DNA from: Gammaproteobacteria bacterium
Lineage (GTDB): Bacteria > Pseudomonadota > Gammaproteobacteria > Ga0077536
Length of the DNA stretch: 37,965 bases
NCBI GenBank assembly: GCA_020849475.1
Contig: JADLGE010000028.1
Span: 1 to 37,965 of the forward strand
Direction of reading: 5' to 3'
Part shown: in pieces, positions 7,806 through 15,753 of the stretch
How positions within the stretch are numbered: the first letter of the stretch is position 1
Layout of the letters: every line of letters begins with the position of its first letter
Notes under the pieces: generated by a model
What the model was told of the DNA's origin: nothing
Database searches by the model: none
The model's input: only the letters and a program-made list of their open reading frames with translations
Translations under genes and position numbers: made by a program

Positions 7806-7826
7806 GTGAGGCGGCGCGTGCCTCAC
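7806..7826 (+). terminator. Possible terminator hairpin after the VWA gene
   Basis: GTGAGGC (7806-7812) and GCCTCAC (7820-7826) form a perfect 7-bp stem with a 7-nt loop, 23 nt after the VWA stop. No U-rich tract follows directly, so this is a weak candidate. Confidence 0.35.
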
Positions 7827-7963
7827 TATCCGGCAGGTCCGGCCTTCCCTTGCTTTTGCGCCGCGGCGCGCGCAACGTCAGGCGCACTCGACGCGTGCCC
7901 ACTCGTCGTGAAGCCGGCCCGCGCGTCGGCCACTTCGCAATCCACAGAGGGAGAGGAAACACC

Positions 7964-8902
7964 ATGACCAAGATTCGCGAAATCACACAAGGTTTGCAGT
8001 TCCCCGAAGGCCCGGTCGCGATGGACGACGGCAGTGTGCTGGTGGTCGAGATCAAGCGTGGCACGCTGACGCGCGTCAAGGCCGACGGCAAGCAGCAGAT
8101 CATCGCCAATGTCGGCGGCGGCCCCAACGGCGCCGCCATCGGCCCCGACGGCGCGTGTTACATCTGCAACGACGGTGGCTTCGAGTGGATGGAAATGGAC
8201 GGCATGACCGTGCCCGGCCACACGCCCCACAGCTACACGCGCGGCAGCATCCAGCGCGTCGATATCAACACCGGCAAGGTCGAAGTGCTGTACACGCAAT
8301 GCGATGGTCATGCATTGAAAGGCCCCAACGACATCGTGTTCGATAAGCACGGCGGCATGTGGTTCACCGACTTCGGCAAGACTTACGATCGTTCGCGCGA
8401 TCGCACCGGCATCTTCTATGCGAAGACCGACGGTTCTTTCATCAAGGAAGTGGTGTTCCCGATGGATGGCCCGAATGGCATTGGCTTGGGACCCAATGAC
8501 AACATGCTGTATGTCGCCGAAACCTTCACCGCGCGCGTGTGGCAATGGGAAGTGACGGGGCCGGGGGAATTGAAGCGCGTGGCGGGCGTCGGCGGTCCTC
8601 TGCTCGAAGGGCCGGGCGGCGCCACGCTGTTGACCGGTCTGCCCGGTTACCAGCTGCTTGATTCGCTGGCGGTCGACGCCGAAGGCTGGGTCAGCGTCGC
8701 GACCATCATCAACGGCGGCATCACCTCGATATCACCCGACGGCAAGAAGATTGAACACCTGGCGCTGCCCGACCCCCTGACCACCAATGTGTGTTTCGGC
8801 GGCAAGGACATGCGCACCGCCTACGCGACTTTGTCCGGCACCGGCAAGCTGGTCGCCTACGACAGTCCGCGTGCAGGATTGCGTTTGAACTTCAACGCCT
8901 GA
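7964..8902 (+). CDS. SMP-30/gluconolactonase/LRE-like protein
   Basis: The ATG at 7964 follows GAGAGGAAAC, giving 312 residues. The sequence is a six-bladed beta-propeller of the SMP-30 family: LQFPEGPVAM with metal-binding Glu15, KGPNDIVFD, MDGPNGIGLG with Asn171, LLDSLAVDAEG with Asp233. These match the metal ligands of SMP-30/gluconolactonases, which hydrolyse lactones. The C-terminal ITSISPDGKKIEHLALPDPL (in part) and TNVCFGG blades are typical. It is monocistronic, 180 bp after the VWA gene, and is followed by a REPIN-like element. The natural lactone cannot be told from sequence. Confidence 0.88.
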   Translation: MTKIREITQGLQFPEGPVAMDDGSVLVVEIKRGTLTRVKADGKQQIIANVGGGPNGAAIGPDGACYICNDGGFEWMEMDGMTVPGHTPHSYTRGSIQRVDINTGKVEVLYTQCDGHALKGPNDIVFDKHGGMWFTDFGKTYDRSRDRTGIFYAKTDGSFIKEVVFPMDGPNGIGLGPNDNMLYVAETFTARVWQWEVTGPGELKRVAGVGGPLLEGPGGATLLTGLPGYQLLDSLAVDAEGWVSVATIINGGITSISPDGKKIEHLALPDPLTTNVCFGGKDMRTAYATLSGTGKLVAYDSPRAGLRLNFNA

Positions 8903-8944
8903 GGGGGCGCTTGTGGTTTCTTGCGCGCGCTGTGCGTGTGTTTT

Positions 8945-9017
8945 CGAATGTCAGGCTGAAGCCTGACCCCCAAGGGCAGCGGGATTCCCTGTGGCTCAGA
9001 CTGCAGACTGACATTCG
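8945..9017. repeat. REPIN-like element (family 2 palindrome in inverted pair)
   Basis: Outer arms CGAATGTCAG (8945-8954) and CTGACATTCG (9008-9017) are perfect inverted repeats. Inside the left end is the palindrome GTCAGGCTGAAGCCTGAC (8950-8967), and the right end carries a degenerate copy around CTGCAG (9001-9006). This is the architecture of a REPIN, two REP palindromes facing each other. It lies between the 3' ends of the convergent SMP-30 and acyl-CoA dehydrogenase genes. Confidence 0.68.
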
Positions 9018-9056
9018 CGGCCGGCCTCACGCGTTTGGGCTTGGAGCTTCCCGCAC

Positions 9057-10328
9057 CTAGCGCCCGCGCGTCGGATTCCTCGGCACATCGCGGAACGGGC
9101 CCGTATCCATGCGCGGTTCGCGCGGCAGATCGAGCACCCGCTCGCCGATGATATTGCGCTGGATCTCATCGGTGCCGCCGGCGATCGACGTGGCGGGCAC
9201 CGACAACAGAATCTCGGCTATCAAACCATCATGGGGACTGTCGGCGCCGGCCAGCATCGCATCGGCGCCGCTAATCAAGGTGTGCACATGGGACGCCGCG
9301 CGTGCCACATGGCTTGCCACCAGTTTGCCGAGCGAGCCTTCCGGGCCTTCCGGCTTGCCGGCGACCTTGGCCTGGCGCGCACGGAGCGCCAGCCATTCGG
9401 CGCTGCGCGACATCATCATGAGACGCGCGATTTCCTGGCGCACCGCCGGGTCGGCAAGGCGGCCGCTTTCGCGCGCGCGCTTCATGACCAAATCGACCCG
9501 CCCGGCGCGCTGTGGATACCACTTGTAAGGTTCCATCACCGTCGCGATCTCGGCGCGCTCTTCGTCGTAGATGGGGCCGGCGTGGGGTGAAGCATGGCCC
9601 CAGCGGCGCAGGGCATCGGCATTGCGACGCTCGTGGGCGAGGGTGGTCATGGCAATCTTCCAACCGTCGCCTATCTTGCCGACGAGATTTTCGGCCGGCA
9701 CTTGCGCGTCGGTGAAGAACACCTGGTTGAACGACGCATGGCCGTTCATCTGCTTCAAGGGCTGCACTTCCACGCCCGGTTGCATCATGTCGATGATGAA
9801 GTAGGACATGCCGGTGTGCTTGGGCGCGTCCCAGTCGGTGCGCGCCAGCAGCAGACCCCATTGCGCGTGATGGGCGCTGGTGGTCCACAGCTTCTGGCCA
9901 TTCACGCGCCAGCCATGCCCATCGTTGTCGCCATCGCGATCGGCGCGGGTGCTGGCACCGGCCAGGTCCGAGCCGCTGCCAGGCTCACTGAAGAGCTGAC
10001 ACCAGGTGTCTTCACCGGTGAGGATGCGGCGCAGGAAGCGTGATTTGTGTGAGTCCGATCCATGTTCGAGCAACGTCGCCGCGGCCAGCAGACGAATGCC
10101 GATACGCGCCACACCGACCGCCTGCGCCGCTTCGAATTCTTCTTCGACTACCGGCAGCAGTGACACCGGCAGGTCGCGTCCATGCCAGGCGCGTGGCCAG
10201 TGGGGCATGCCCCAGCCGCTATCGACCAACAGGTTGCGCCATGCCACCAGTGAACGGTTGATGTCCCAATGGGCATGCAGCCATTCGCGCACTTCGGTGC
10301 GTAGCGTTGCTTCGTCATCGCTGATCAT
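9057..10328 (-). CDS. Acyl-CoA dehydrogenase (large-type partner, pair 1)
   Basis: The product has 423 residues. Recognisable segments are WCQLFSEPGSGSDLAGASTRA (in part), VNGQKLWTTSAHHAQWGLLLART (in part) and the C-terminal GGTDEIQRNIIGERVLDLPRE. It belongs to the FAD-dependent acyl-CoA dehydrogenases, which introduce an alpha-beta double bond into acyl-CoAs. The residue aligned with MCAD Glu376 is a glycine (AGGTDE), so the base is elsewhere, as in IVD/LCAD-type enzymes, or is absent. The start overlaps the stop of the upstream acyl-CoA dehydrogenase (ATGA), suggesting a heteromeric pair. Its TAG stop is embedded in CTAGGTGCG, the half-site of repeat family 1. Confidence 0.92.
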   Translation of the reverse strand: MISDDEATLRTEVREWLHAHWDINRSLVAWRNLLVDSGWGMPHWPRAWHGRDLPVSLLPVVEEEFEAAQAVGVARIGIRLLAAATLLEHGSDSHKSRFLRRILTGEDTWCQLFSEPGSGSDLAGASTRADRDGDNDGHGWRVNGQKLWTTSAHHAQWGLLLARTDWDAPKHTGMSYFIIDMMQPGVEVQPLKQMNGHASFNQVFFTDAQVPAENLVGKIGDGWKIAMTTLAHERRNADALRRWGHASPHAGPIYDEERAEIATVMEPYKWYPQRAGRVDLVMKRARESGRLADPAVRQEIARLMMMSRSAEWLALRARQAKVAGKPEGPEGSLGKLVASHVARAASHVHTLISGADAMLAGADSPHDGLIAEILLSVPATSIAGGTDEIQRNIIGERVLDLPREPRMDTGPFRDVPRNPTRGR

Positions 10329-11461
10329 GCGGTCGCCTCCGTCAGCGCCATGTAACGTTCACGGTGGTGACTGGCATCGCCTAGCAACACTTCCGAACTC
10401 TTGGCGCGCTTGAACCACAAGTGGGTGTCTTCGTCCCAGGTGAAGCCGATACCGCCATGAATCTGCAGACATTCGATGGCGGCGCGCATGTAGGCGTCCG
10501 AAGCCATGGCCTTGGCCAGCGAGGCCAGCGCCGGCATTTCGCTGTCGCCTGCGTCGATGGCGGCGGCGGCGTAGCGCGCCGCCGATGTGGCGAGTTCGAC
10601 TTCCAGCAGCATCTCGGCGCACTTGTGCTTGATGGCCTGGAATGAACCGATGGGGCGGCCGAACTGCATGCGCAGCTTGGCGTATTCCACCGCCGAGTTG
10701 AGCAGCGCGCGCGCGCCGCCGACCATTTCCGCGCACAGCGCGATGGTGGCGCGGTCGAGGCTCTGGCGCAGCTTCGTCGCCGCTGATTCGGTGCCGCCGA
10801 GACGCCGCGCCGGTGTATCGCTGAATTTCAATTCGGCCTGGCGACGGGTGCTGTCGATGGTGGCGAGTGGGCGCCGCTCCACGCCGGGCGCCTGCGCATC
10901 GACCGCATACAGGCCGAGGCCTGCATCGCCGACACTGCCACGCGTGCGCGCCACTACCAGCAACAGATCGGCATGGTGGCCATCGAGCACGAATTTCTTG
11001 TGGCCATCGAGGCGACAGGCGTCGCCCTGGCCGTGGGCGGTCAGGGTGGTGGCGGCCACGTCCCAGCGTCCGCTCTGTTCGACCCAGGCCAGGGTCGCAA
11101 TCCTGTCGCCCCTGACCAGGGCCGGCAGCAGCGTGCGCTGCTCGGCCTCGGTCGCGACATTGCGCAGCACTTCGGTGGCGAGCACGCAGGAGGCGAAATA
11201 GGGCGCGCACAGCAGCGCCTGGCCCATCTCCTCCAGGGCGATGCCGAGTTCGACATAACCGAAGCCTTGCCCGCCCAGTGCTTCCGGCACATGCACGCCG
11301 GTCACGCCGAGTTCGCTGGCGAGTTGCTGCCACAGCGCGCGATCGTAGCCGTCGGCGCTCGCCATGTGTTTGCGCACTTCGCTGGTCGGCGATCGCTCGC
11401 GCAGAAAGCGCGCGACGATGTCGCGAAACTGTTGCTGTTCGTCGGAATAGCCGAAATGCAT
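10325..11461 (-). CDS. Acyl-CoA dehydrogenase (small-type partner, pair 1)
   Basis: This 378-residue protein starts MHFGYSDEQQQFRDIVARFL, has VHVPEALGGQGFGYVELGIA (in part), and ends with the LQIHGGIGFTWDEDTHLWFKRA segment (in part: QIHGGIGFTWDED) and HHRERYMAL. That C-terminal region is typical of the divergent acyl-CoA dehydrogenases that form heteromers with a FadE-type partner, as in actinobacterial steroid side-chain enzymes. AGGGGAC precedes the ATG at 11461. The stop overlaps the start of the following acyl-CoA dehydrogenase by 4 nt, so both are made from one message. Substrate unknown. Confidence 0.92.
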   Translation of the reverse strand: MHFGYSDEQQQFRDIVARFLRERSPTSEVRKHMASADGYDRALWQQLASELGVTGVHVPEALGGQGFGYVELGIALEEMGQALLCAPYFASCVLATEVLRNVATEAEQRTLLPALVRGDRIATLAWVEQSGRWDVAATTLTAHGQGDACRLDGHKKFVLDGHHADLLLVVARTRGSVGDAGLGLYAVDAQAPGVERRPLATIDSTRRQAELKFSDTPARRLGGTESAATKLRQSLDRATIALCAEMVGGARALLNSAVEYAKLRMQFGRPIGSFQAIKHKCAEMLLEVELATSAARYAAAAIDAGDSEMPALASLAKAMASDAYMRAAIECLQIHGGIGFTWDEDTHLWFKRAKSSEVLLGDASHHRERYMALTEATA

Positions 11462-11558
11462 GTCTGTCCCCTGCTGCTACGCGGATCCCTCGCGTCAGGA
11501 AGCCATGGTGCCAGCTTTCAGAGCACGCTTCGACACGCGATCAGTGAGGTATGCGTCA

Positions 11559-11885
11559 TCAATCGCGCTCGTGGCGCGGCCCGATTTCGCTGAACACCCA
11601 GGCGCCGGCGGTGCGCTTGTTGAGCGCGTCGCTCTGCACGCGCTCGCTGCGCGTGGCGTTGAGATTGGCGAGCACTTCCTTCGGATCGTCCGCTTCCACT
11701 TCATACAGCGCGAGATAGGGCAACGGGCATTTCGCGCCCTGCTGGTCGGTGAGCTTGAAACGCTGCGCCGAAGTCATGATGGTGGTCGACAGCACTTCAT
11801 CCAGATGCAGGTTCTCGTAGTAATCGTTGTAGTCGGCCTCGCGGCCCTCGGTCGGTTCGGTGAGCACGACGACGATGTGTTTCAT
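11559..11885 (-). CDS. Small EthD-like dimeric alpha/beta-barrel protein
   Basis: This 108-residue protein begins MKHIVVVLTEPTEGREADYN, then DYYENLHLDEVLS and PYLALYEVEADDPKEVLANL. The 'N/D-DYY...H' pattern after a first beta strand and the second strand ahead of a helix match EthD/DUF4286-type ferredoxin-like dimeric barrels. Such proteins accompany degradation genes, but their chemistry is often unproven. The ATG follows AAGGAG at good spacing. It sits 97 bp upstream of the acyl-CoA dehydrogenase pair on the same strand. Confidence 0.72.
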   Translation of the reverse strand: MKHIVVVLTEPTEGREADYNDYYENLHLDEVLSTTIMTSAQRFKLTDQQGAKCPLPYLALYEVEADDPKEVLANLNATRSERVQSDALNKRTAGAWVFSEIGPRHERD

Positions 11886-11903
11886 GGGGGCAACTCCTTG
11901 GTG

Positions 11904-12040
11904 GGTGAGAATTCATTCGGACCTTGGCCCGCCGCACGAGTCCGCGACCGATTTTTCAACGTCAGACTGAAGTCTGACATTCCAGGCGTGGCAAAAGGAC
12001 CTGCATTCAAGTGCAGCGCGCGCCTGAATTCGCACCTAAG
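11904..12040. repeat. Composite repeat region with both palindrome families
   Basis: GGTGAGAATTCATTCGGACC (11904-11923) is a degraded family 1 palindrome, GTCAGACTGAAGTCTGAC (11961-11978) is a perfect family 2 palindrome (8-bp arms, GA centre), and GAATTCGCACCTA (12026-12038) is a family 1 half-site. The last contains the TAG stop of the MFS gene on the minus strand. The region fills almost all of the 150-bp gap between the MFS gene and the EthD-like gene. Confidence 0.72.
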
Positions 12041-13244
12041 GTCTCGATTTCAGACGCGTCACCACGATTTGCATGGCCAAGGCCAGCGACATGAACGCCA
12101 GCATCATGACCGCCATGTAGCGCGCGTCATCATGGGATACCAGACCCACTGCCCAGCCGCCGAGCGCGCCGAACAGCTGCTGCGCAAGACCGGTGGCGGC
12201 GACGGCTGAACCGGCCAGCGCCGGGATCACACCCAAGGTGCCGCTCAAGGTCGACGGCATGAGCAGGCCATGGCCAAAGCCGAGCAGGGTCATGGGCACT
12301 GCCAGCGCATAGGGCGAACGCACATCGGCCAGCGCCAGCAGCAAGGCCAGCAAGGGCCCCGCGCAGGCCGCGCATTGTCCGGTCAGCGCCAGGCGCGCTT
12401 CGGTGCTCGAATGCAGCAGACGGCTGACCACGAAATTGCCGGCGATATAGGACAGCGGCACCGCCATGATGAACAGGCCGACGTGCGCCGGCCCCACGCC
12501 ATAGCTCGCCAGCACCAGCGGCGTGCCGGCCAGGAACACGTAGAACGAGCCGGTGCACATCGCGAGTATCACGCCATAGCCCAGGAACACCGGCTGGCGG
12601 GCGAGGGCGCGATAGGCGGCGAACATTTCCGCCAGCCAGTGCTCGTGCACGCTGACCTTGCGTTCGGCTGTCGGCAATACCTTCCACGCCGCGCACAGCA
12701 GCACGAGCGCCACTACCGCCAGCACCGCGAAGTTGGCGCGCCAGCCGAAATGCACATGCATCTGCCCGCCGAGCAGCGTGGCCGTGGGCGGACACAGGCC
12801 GAGCACCATGCCGGTATAGGCCATCATGCGCGGCTTGTCGGCGCCGCTGAAAAAGTCCTGCACCATGGCGCGCCCGATCACCATGCCGGCCGCCGCGCCC
12901 ATGCCCTGCACGGCGCGCGCCGCCGTCAACAGGGTCAGGTTCGGCGCCAGCGCGCAGGCCAGTGAACCGAGAGACGCCAGTGCAAAACCGAAAAGCAGCA
13001 GGCGCCGACGACCGTGCCGGTCCGACAGCGGCCCATAGAACACCTGGGCGCCACCGTAGGCAATCACGAAGGCCGAGAAGGTCAGTTGCACGCGTGACTG
13101 TTCGACCTCGAACAGGCCGGCCCAGCTTGGCATCGATGGCAGGCACATGGTCATCGCCAGCAGGCCATAGGCGACCGAGGCGAGCAGGATGGCGATCAAC
13201 AGGCGGCGCGGCGGCGCGGTCGGGAGGTCGGTGTCGGAATTCAA
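12036..13244 (-). CDS. MFS transporter, Bcr/CflA-like
   Basis: With the TTG at 13244 as start the product is 402 residues, the normal length for a 12-helix major facilitator. The open frame extends to an ATG at 13439, but that would add a non-hydrophobic leader and overlap the upstream gene by about 90 bp. Helix 1 follows PPRRLLIAILLASVAYGLLA (in part), with CLPSMPSW matching the 'lPa.P.' motif of Bcr/CflA drug exporters. Loop 2-3 has the MFS motif GPLSDRHGRRRLLLFG. Helix 5 has the RAVQGMGAAAGMVIGRA motif C region. Export of a drug or pathway metabolite is inferred. The stop lies in a repeat half-site. Confidence 0.85.
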   Translation of the reverse strand: MNSDTDLPTAPPRRLLIAILLASVAYGLLAMTMCLPSMPSWAGLFEVEQSRVQLTFSAFVIAYGGAQVFYGPLSDRHGRRRLLLFGFALASLGSLACALAPNLTLLTAARAVQGMGAAAGMVIGRAMVQDFFSGADKPRMMAYTGMVLGLCPPTATLLGGQMHVHFGWRANFAVLAVVALVLLCAAWKVLPTAERKVSVHEHWLAEMFAAYRALARQPVFLGYGVILAMCTGSFYVFLAGTPLVLASYGVGPAHVGLFIMAVPLSYIAGNFVVSRLLHSSTEARLALTGQCAACAGPLLALLLALADVRSPYALAVPMTLLGFGHGLLMPSTLSGTLGVIPALAGSAVAATGLAQQLFGALGGWAVGLVSHDDARYMAVMMLAFMSLALAMQIVVTRLKSRP

Positions 13245-13345
13245 TGGCGGTTTTCTTGTGCGCGGGAAGCAGGGGCCATGGTAACCGAGCGACCGTCGAC
13301 CGGTGTTGGCCAATCTCAGTCCCCGGCGCGGGTTTGCCCGCGCGG

Positions 13346-13897
13346 TCAGGCCGGCGGTAACGGATACTCCTGCAGGATGTGCTGGGCCTCCGGTTCGACA
13401 TCTATCTGCAAGGCGCCGAGCACCCGCACCACGCCGCAATAGAAGCCGATAGTGACGATGAGATCGGTCACCTGCTCATGATCGAGCCCGGCGCGCAGCG
13501 CGGTGAAGGTGTCGTCACTGAGTGCGGTGCCGGTGGTCAACTCGCGCGCCGCGCGCAGCACTGCGCGATCGAGTGCCGCCAGGTTGCTGGTCTCGCCGCG
13601 TGATTCAATTGCAATGGCGGCGATATCGGCGTCGCTCACACCGAACTGTTTGCCGAGTTCGACGTGATGGGCGTACTCGTAGGGCGCGCGCGTGCCATAG
13701 CCGACCTGCAATATCGCCAGTTCGCGCAGGCGCGCATCGAGCTTCATGTGAAAGCGGATGTGCAGGCCGAGCGCCATGAAGCTGCGCGCGGTGTCGGGGC
13801 TGTTGACCAGCGCGCGGTAGAGGTTGAGGTTGCGCGCCAGCAAGTCCTGGTTCTGCGGCGCGAGATCTTTTGCTTCGAGATAGGGGACGCGGGCCAT
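13346..13897 (-). CDS. Carboxymuconolactone decarboxylase/AhpD-like protein
   Basis: The start at 13897 (MARVPYLEAK) follows GAGG and lies 11 bp after the EthD-EthD stop; a longer frame would overlap that gene. The product has 183 residues. MKLDARLRELAILQVGYGTR and APYEYAHHVELGKQFGVSDADI are the CMD-fold helices. The AhpD redox cysteines are replaced by Ala71 and Glu74, with His78 retained, so it is not a peroxidase-type AhpD. Non-redox CMD proteins are decarboxylases or of unknown function and often sit with catabolic genes, as here. Confidence 0.85.
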   Translation of the reverse strand: MARVPYLEAKDLAPQNQDLLARNLNLYRALVNSPDTARSFMALGLHIRFHMKLDARLRELAILQVGYGTRAPYEYAHHVELGKQFGVSDADIAAIAIESRGETSNLAALDRAVLRAARELTTGTALSDDTFTALRAGLDHEQVTDLIVTIGFYCGVVRVLGALQIDVEPEAQHILQEYPLPPA

Positions 13898-13908
13898 GCT
13901 GCCGTGCC

Positions 13909-14601
13909 TCAGGCCGGCCAGCGCACGCGGTTCTCGGCGGCGAGAAACGCGGTGCAGTTGGCGCCATCCAGGAAACGCGGCGCGTCGGCGCCGAAGATGG
14001 CTTGAATGCGCGGGCTGGTCCAATAGGCAAGAAAAGCCTCGTCGTCGGCGAACGACAGTTCCGCCACGCCGTCGTAGGGCGGCTCACCGGCGGCATAGCT
14101 TTCCGGCACCTGGTGACACTGCACGTAGCGCAGGACGCCTGCGTCGCGCGGAATCTGCGGCGCATGCCCGTTAATCCAGTAGTCCTGGAATTGCGCCACG
14201 CTCATGTCGGGCCGCCGGCGCAGCAGGAAGATGGCCTTGGTCAGCGGCGTGTCCTGCTTGATATCGACTTCATCGATGAACACGTGCTCGCGGGTGGCGA
14301 GGAATTTCAGCGCGGACATGTCGAGGAAATTCGGCTCATCGGCGTGGGCGCCGGCGACGTACTCGGGCATGTTCGGCAGCGCGTAGAGATCTTCCAGCGT
14401 GTCGAACCAGATCTCGGCCACGCCGCCGTAGGGCACCTGCTCGAAGCCCGGCACCGCGAGCGCCTTGCGATGACTCTGCACGTAGCGACGCAGCGCATGG
14501 ATGCGCAACGCGAGCGGCGCATGAACCTCGCGCCAATGCCGATGGAAGGCCTCGGCGGACAGGCCGGGCTTGGGCACGGCGAGGGCAATACCTTTGATCA
14601 T
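13909..14601 (-). CDS. Tandem EthD-domain protein
   Basis: This 230-residue protein contains two EthD/ferredoxin-like repeats. Repeat 1 (about 1-110) has FHRHWREVHAPLAL, YVQSHRKA and GVAEIWFDTLED. Repeat 2 (about 115-225) has FQDYWINGHAPQI, YVQCHQVPES and GVAELSFADDEA. The 'W...H-A' and 'YVQ.H' motifs are the family's hallmark. A fused pair makes an intramolecular version of the normal dimer. CAGGAAC precedes the ATG. It is the first gene of the minus-strand cluster running to 9057. EthD is needed for ethyl-tert-butyl-ether degradation in Rhodococcus, but its reaction is not established. Confidence 0.87.
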   Translation of the reverse strand: MIKGIALAVPKPGLSAEAFHRHWREVHAPLALRIHALRRYVQSHRKALAVPGFEQVPYGGVAEIWFDTLEDLYALPNMPEYVAGAHADEPNFLDMSALKFLATREHVFIDEVDIKQDTPLTKAIFLLRRRPDMSVAQFQDYWINGHAPQIPRDAGVLRYVQCHQVPESYAAGEPPYDGVAELSFADDEAFLAYWTSPRIQAIFGADAPRFLDGANCTAFLAAENRVRWPA

Positions 14602-15056
14602 GTTGCGCGTTCCTGTGGGCGGGGGCCGGCGGTGCGGGCCGTGGTCGAGAATATCCTCGGCGGCAGCCAGCGCCTAGTGCGCTGGCCCGCCATGAATCTT
14701 CGCAATTGGCGTAGCTTGGAACCGCCATGCTGCGTTGCTTGTCGTCGCAATAGCGCCGCTCACTCCTCCGCGCGCCTTGCCTTGCGGTCCGATAGCCGCG
14801 CGAATTATCGAAGTTCATCACGGGACAGCACACTAGCCGGGGCTTAAGGCCCCCGTATCGGGGAGGTGTAAGTCTCGGCCGCCGCTATTTTTGGGAATTC
14901 TCCGACAGATCGCGAGGCGACTACCTAGGCAAGCCCCATACGGAACGGTAGGCTCTCGCACCAATCAAGGTCGAAGCCGCAACTCCGCTGTCGCACCTGT
15001 TCGTTGGCCCCCTTCGGTGCGGGCCGCGCTCAACAATGGTGACAAAGGAGTAGCTT
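14602..15056. other. 455-bp non-coding divergent region with nested hairpins
   Basis: No credible gene lies here. Besides the dyad at 14666-14686, two mutually exclusive hairpins share three bases: GGGGC (14839-14843) with GCCCC (14849-14853), loop TTAAG; and CCCCG (14851-14855) with CGGGG (14859-14863), loop TAT. Both lie about 200 bp upstream of the ANTAR regulator gene and could belong to its leader RNA. AAAGGAG directly precedes the GTG at 15057. No clear -35/-10 pair was found. Confidence 0.5.
14666..14686. promoter_or_regulatory. Perfect dyad upstream of the EthD-EthD cluster
   Basis: GCCAGCGC (14666-14673), 5-nt centre CTAGT, GCGCTGGC (14679-14686): a perfect 8-bp dyad 65 bp upstream of the first gene of the minus-strand cluster. 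Size and symmetry suit a repressor operator or an RNA hairpin in the leader. No regulator gene lies next to it, so the assignment is tentative. Confidence 0.4.
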
Positions 15057-15710
15057 GTGACACTCGAACAAGTGGCTGGCGGTTTTGGCGACGGCGTCAA
15101 CAAGGTGGTGCTGGTGGTCAGCGATGACCCTCATCTACGCGCCGCGATTCTCGCCGCCCTGGGCGCTGCCGGGCATAGCCATCACGTGGTTTCCAGCGCC
15201 GCGGCCGCGCGCGGCGTGGCCGCCACGCGGGCCGTCAACCTGGCGCTGGTCGATGCCGCGCTGCCGGACGGCGACCCGGTCATCCTCGGCCAGCATCTCG
15301 GCCAGGAACGACGCATTCCCTTCCTGTTGCTGGCGGACGACGCCGAACCCGAGATTCTGCAACGCGCGATTGCCGCCGGCGCCTTCAACGTTCTGCTGAA
15401 ACCGAGTGCCATCACACAACTGCGCCTCGCGGTCGACGTGGCGCTGGTGCGCGCCCGTGAAAACTACAAGCTCGAACGCAGCGTCGAGCGTCTGTCGGCC
15501 GACTTCAATCTGAAGAAGATCGTGAGCGTGGCGGTCGGCATGGCCATGGAGCGGCATGGCATCGAGGAAACCGAAGCGTTCGAGATGGTGCTGTTCGCGG
15601 CGCGCGCGCGCCAGTTGAAGCTGGTGGATTTCTGCCGGCAGTTCGTCGAGAACCACACCGCGGTGGGCTTGCTGCGCGGCCTGGGCACGGTCATTCCGTC
15701 CCAGGGTTGA
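15057..15710 (+). CDS. Response regulator with ANTAR RNA-binding domain
   Basis: The GTG start has an AAAGGAG ribosome-binding site; the product has 217 residues. The receiver domain (about 15-130) has Asp-Asp at 23-24, candidate phosphoacceptor Asp66 (LALVDAALP) and Lys115 (LLKPS). A coiled linker leads into an ANTAR domain (about 136-197) with VGMAMERHGIEETEAFEMV and ARARQLKLVDFC, matching the ANTAR pattern of AmiR, NasR and similar antiterminators, which bind dual hairpins in nascent RNA. No histidine kinase is adjacent, so it is an orphan. Targets are unknown; genes nearby are catabolic, and nitrogen-related ANTAR targets are not evident. Confidence 0.9.
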   Translation: MTLEQVAGGFGDGVNKVVLVVSDDPHLRAAILAALGAAGHSHHVVSSAAAARGVAATRAVNLALVDAALPDGDPVILGQHLGQERRIPFLLLADDAEPEILQRAIAAGAFNVLLKPSAITQLRLAVDVALVRARENYKLERSVERLSADFNLKKIVSVAVGMAMERHGIEETEAFEMVLFAARARQLKLVDFCRQFVENHTAVGLLRGLGTVIPSQG

Positions 15711-15715
15711 TGCCG

Positions 15716-15748
15716 GAGCCCCTGCATCGCACGGCGAGGCAGGGGCTC
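15716..15748. terminator. Bidirectional terminator-like hairpin
   Basis: GAGCCCCTGC (15716-15725) and GCAGGGGCTC (15739-15748) form a perfect 10-bp stem with a 13-nt loop. It fills the 43-bp gap between the converging ANTAR regulator and luciferase-like monooxygenase genes, as expected for a shared terminator, although U tracts are poor. Confidence 0.6.
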
Positions 15749-15753
15749 ACCAT

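Noticed and set aside
13245..13439. Longer N-terminus for the MFS transporter
   Set aside because: It adds an Arg-rich non-hydrophobic leader and overlaps the CMD gene; the TTG at 13244 gives normal length.
14602..15056. ANTAR-target dual hexaloop RNA or known riboswitch
   Set aside because: The hairpins have 5- and 3-nt loops and no match to the hexaloop pattern; no known riboswitch core was recognised.
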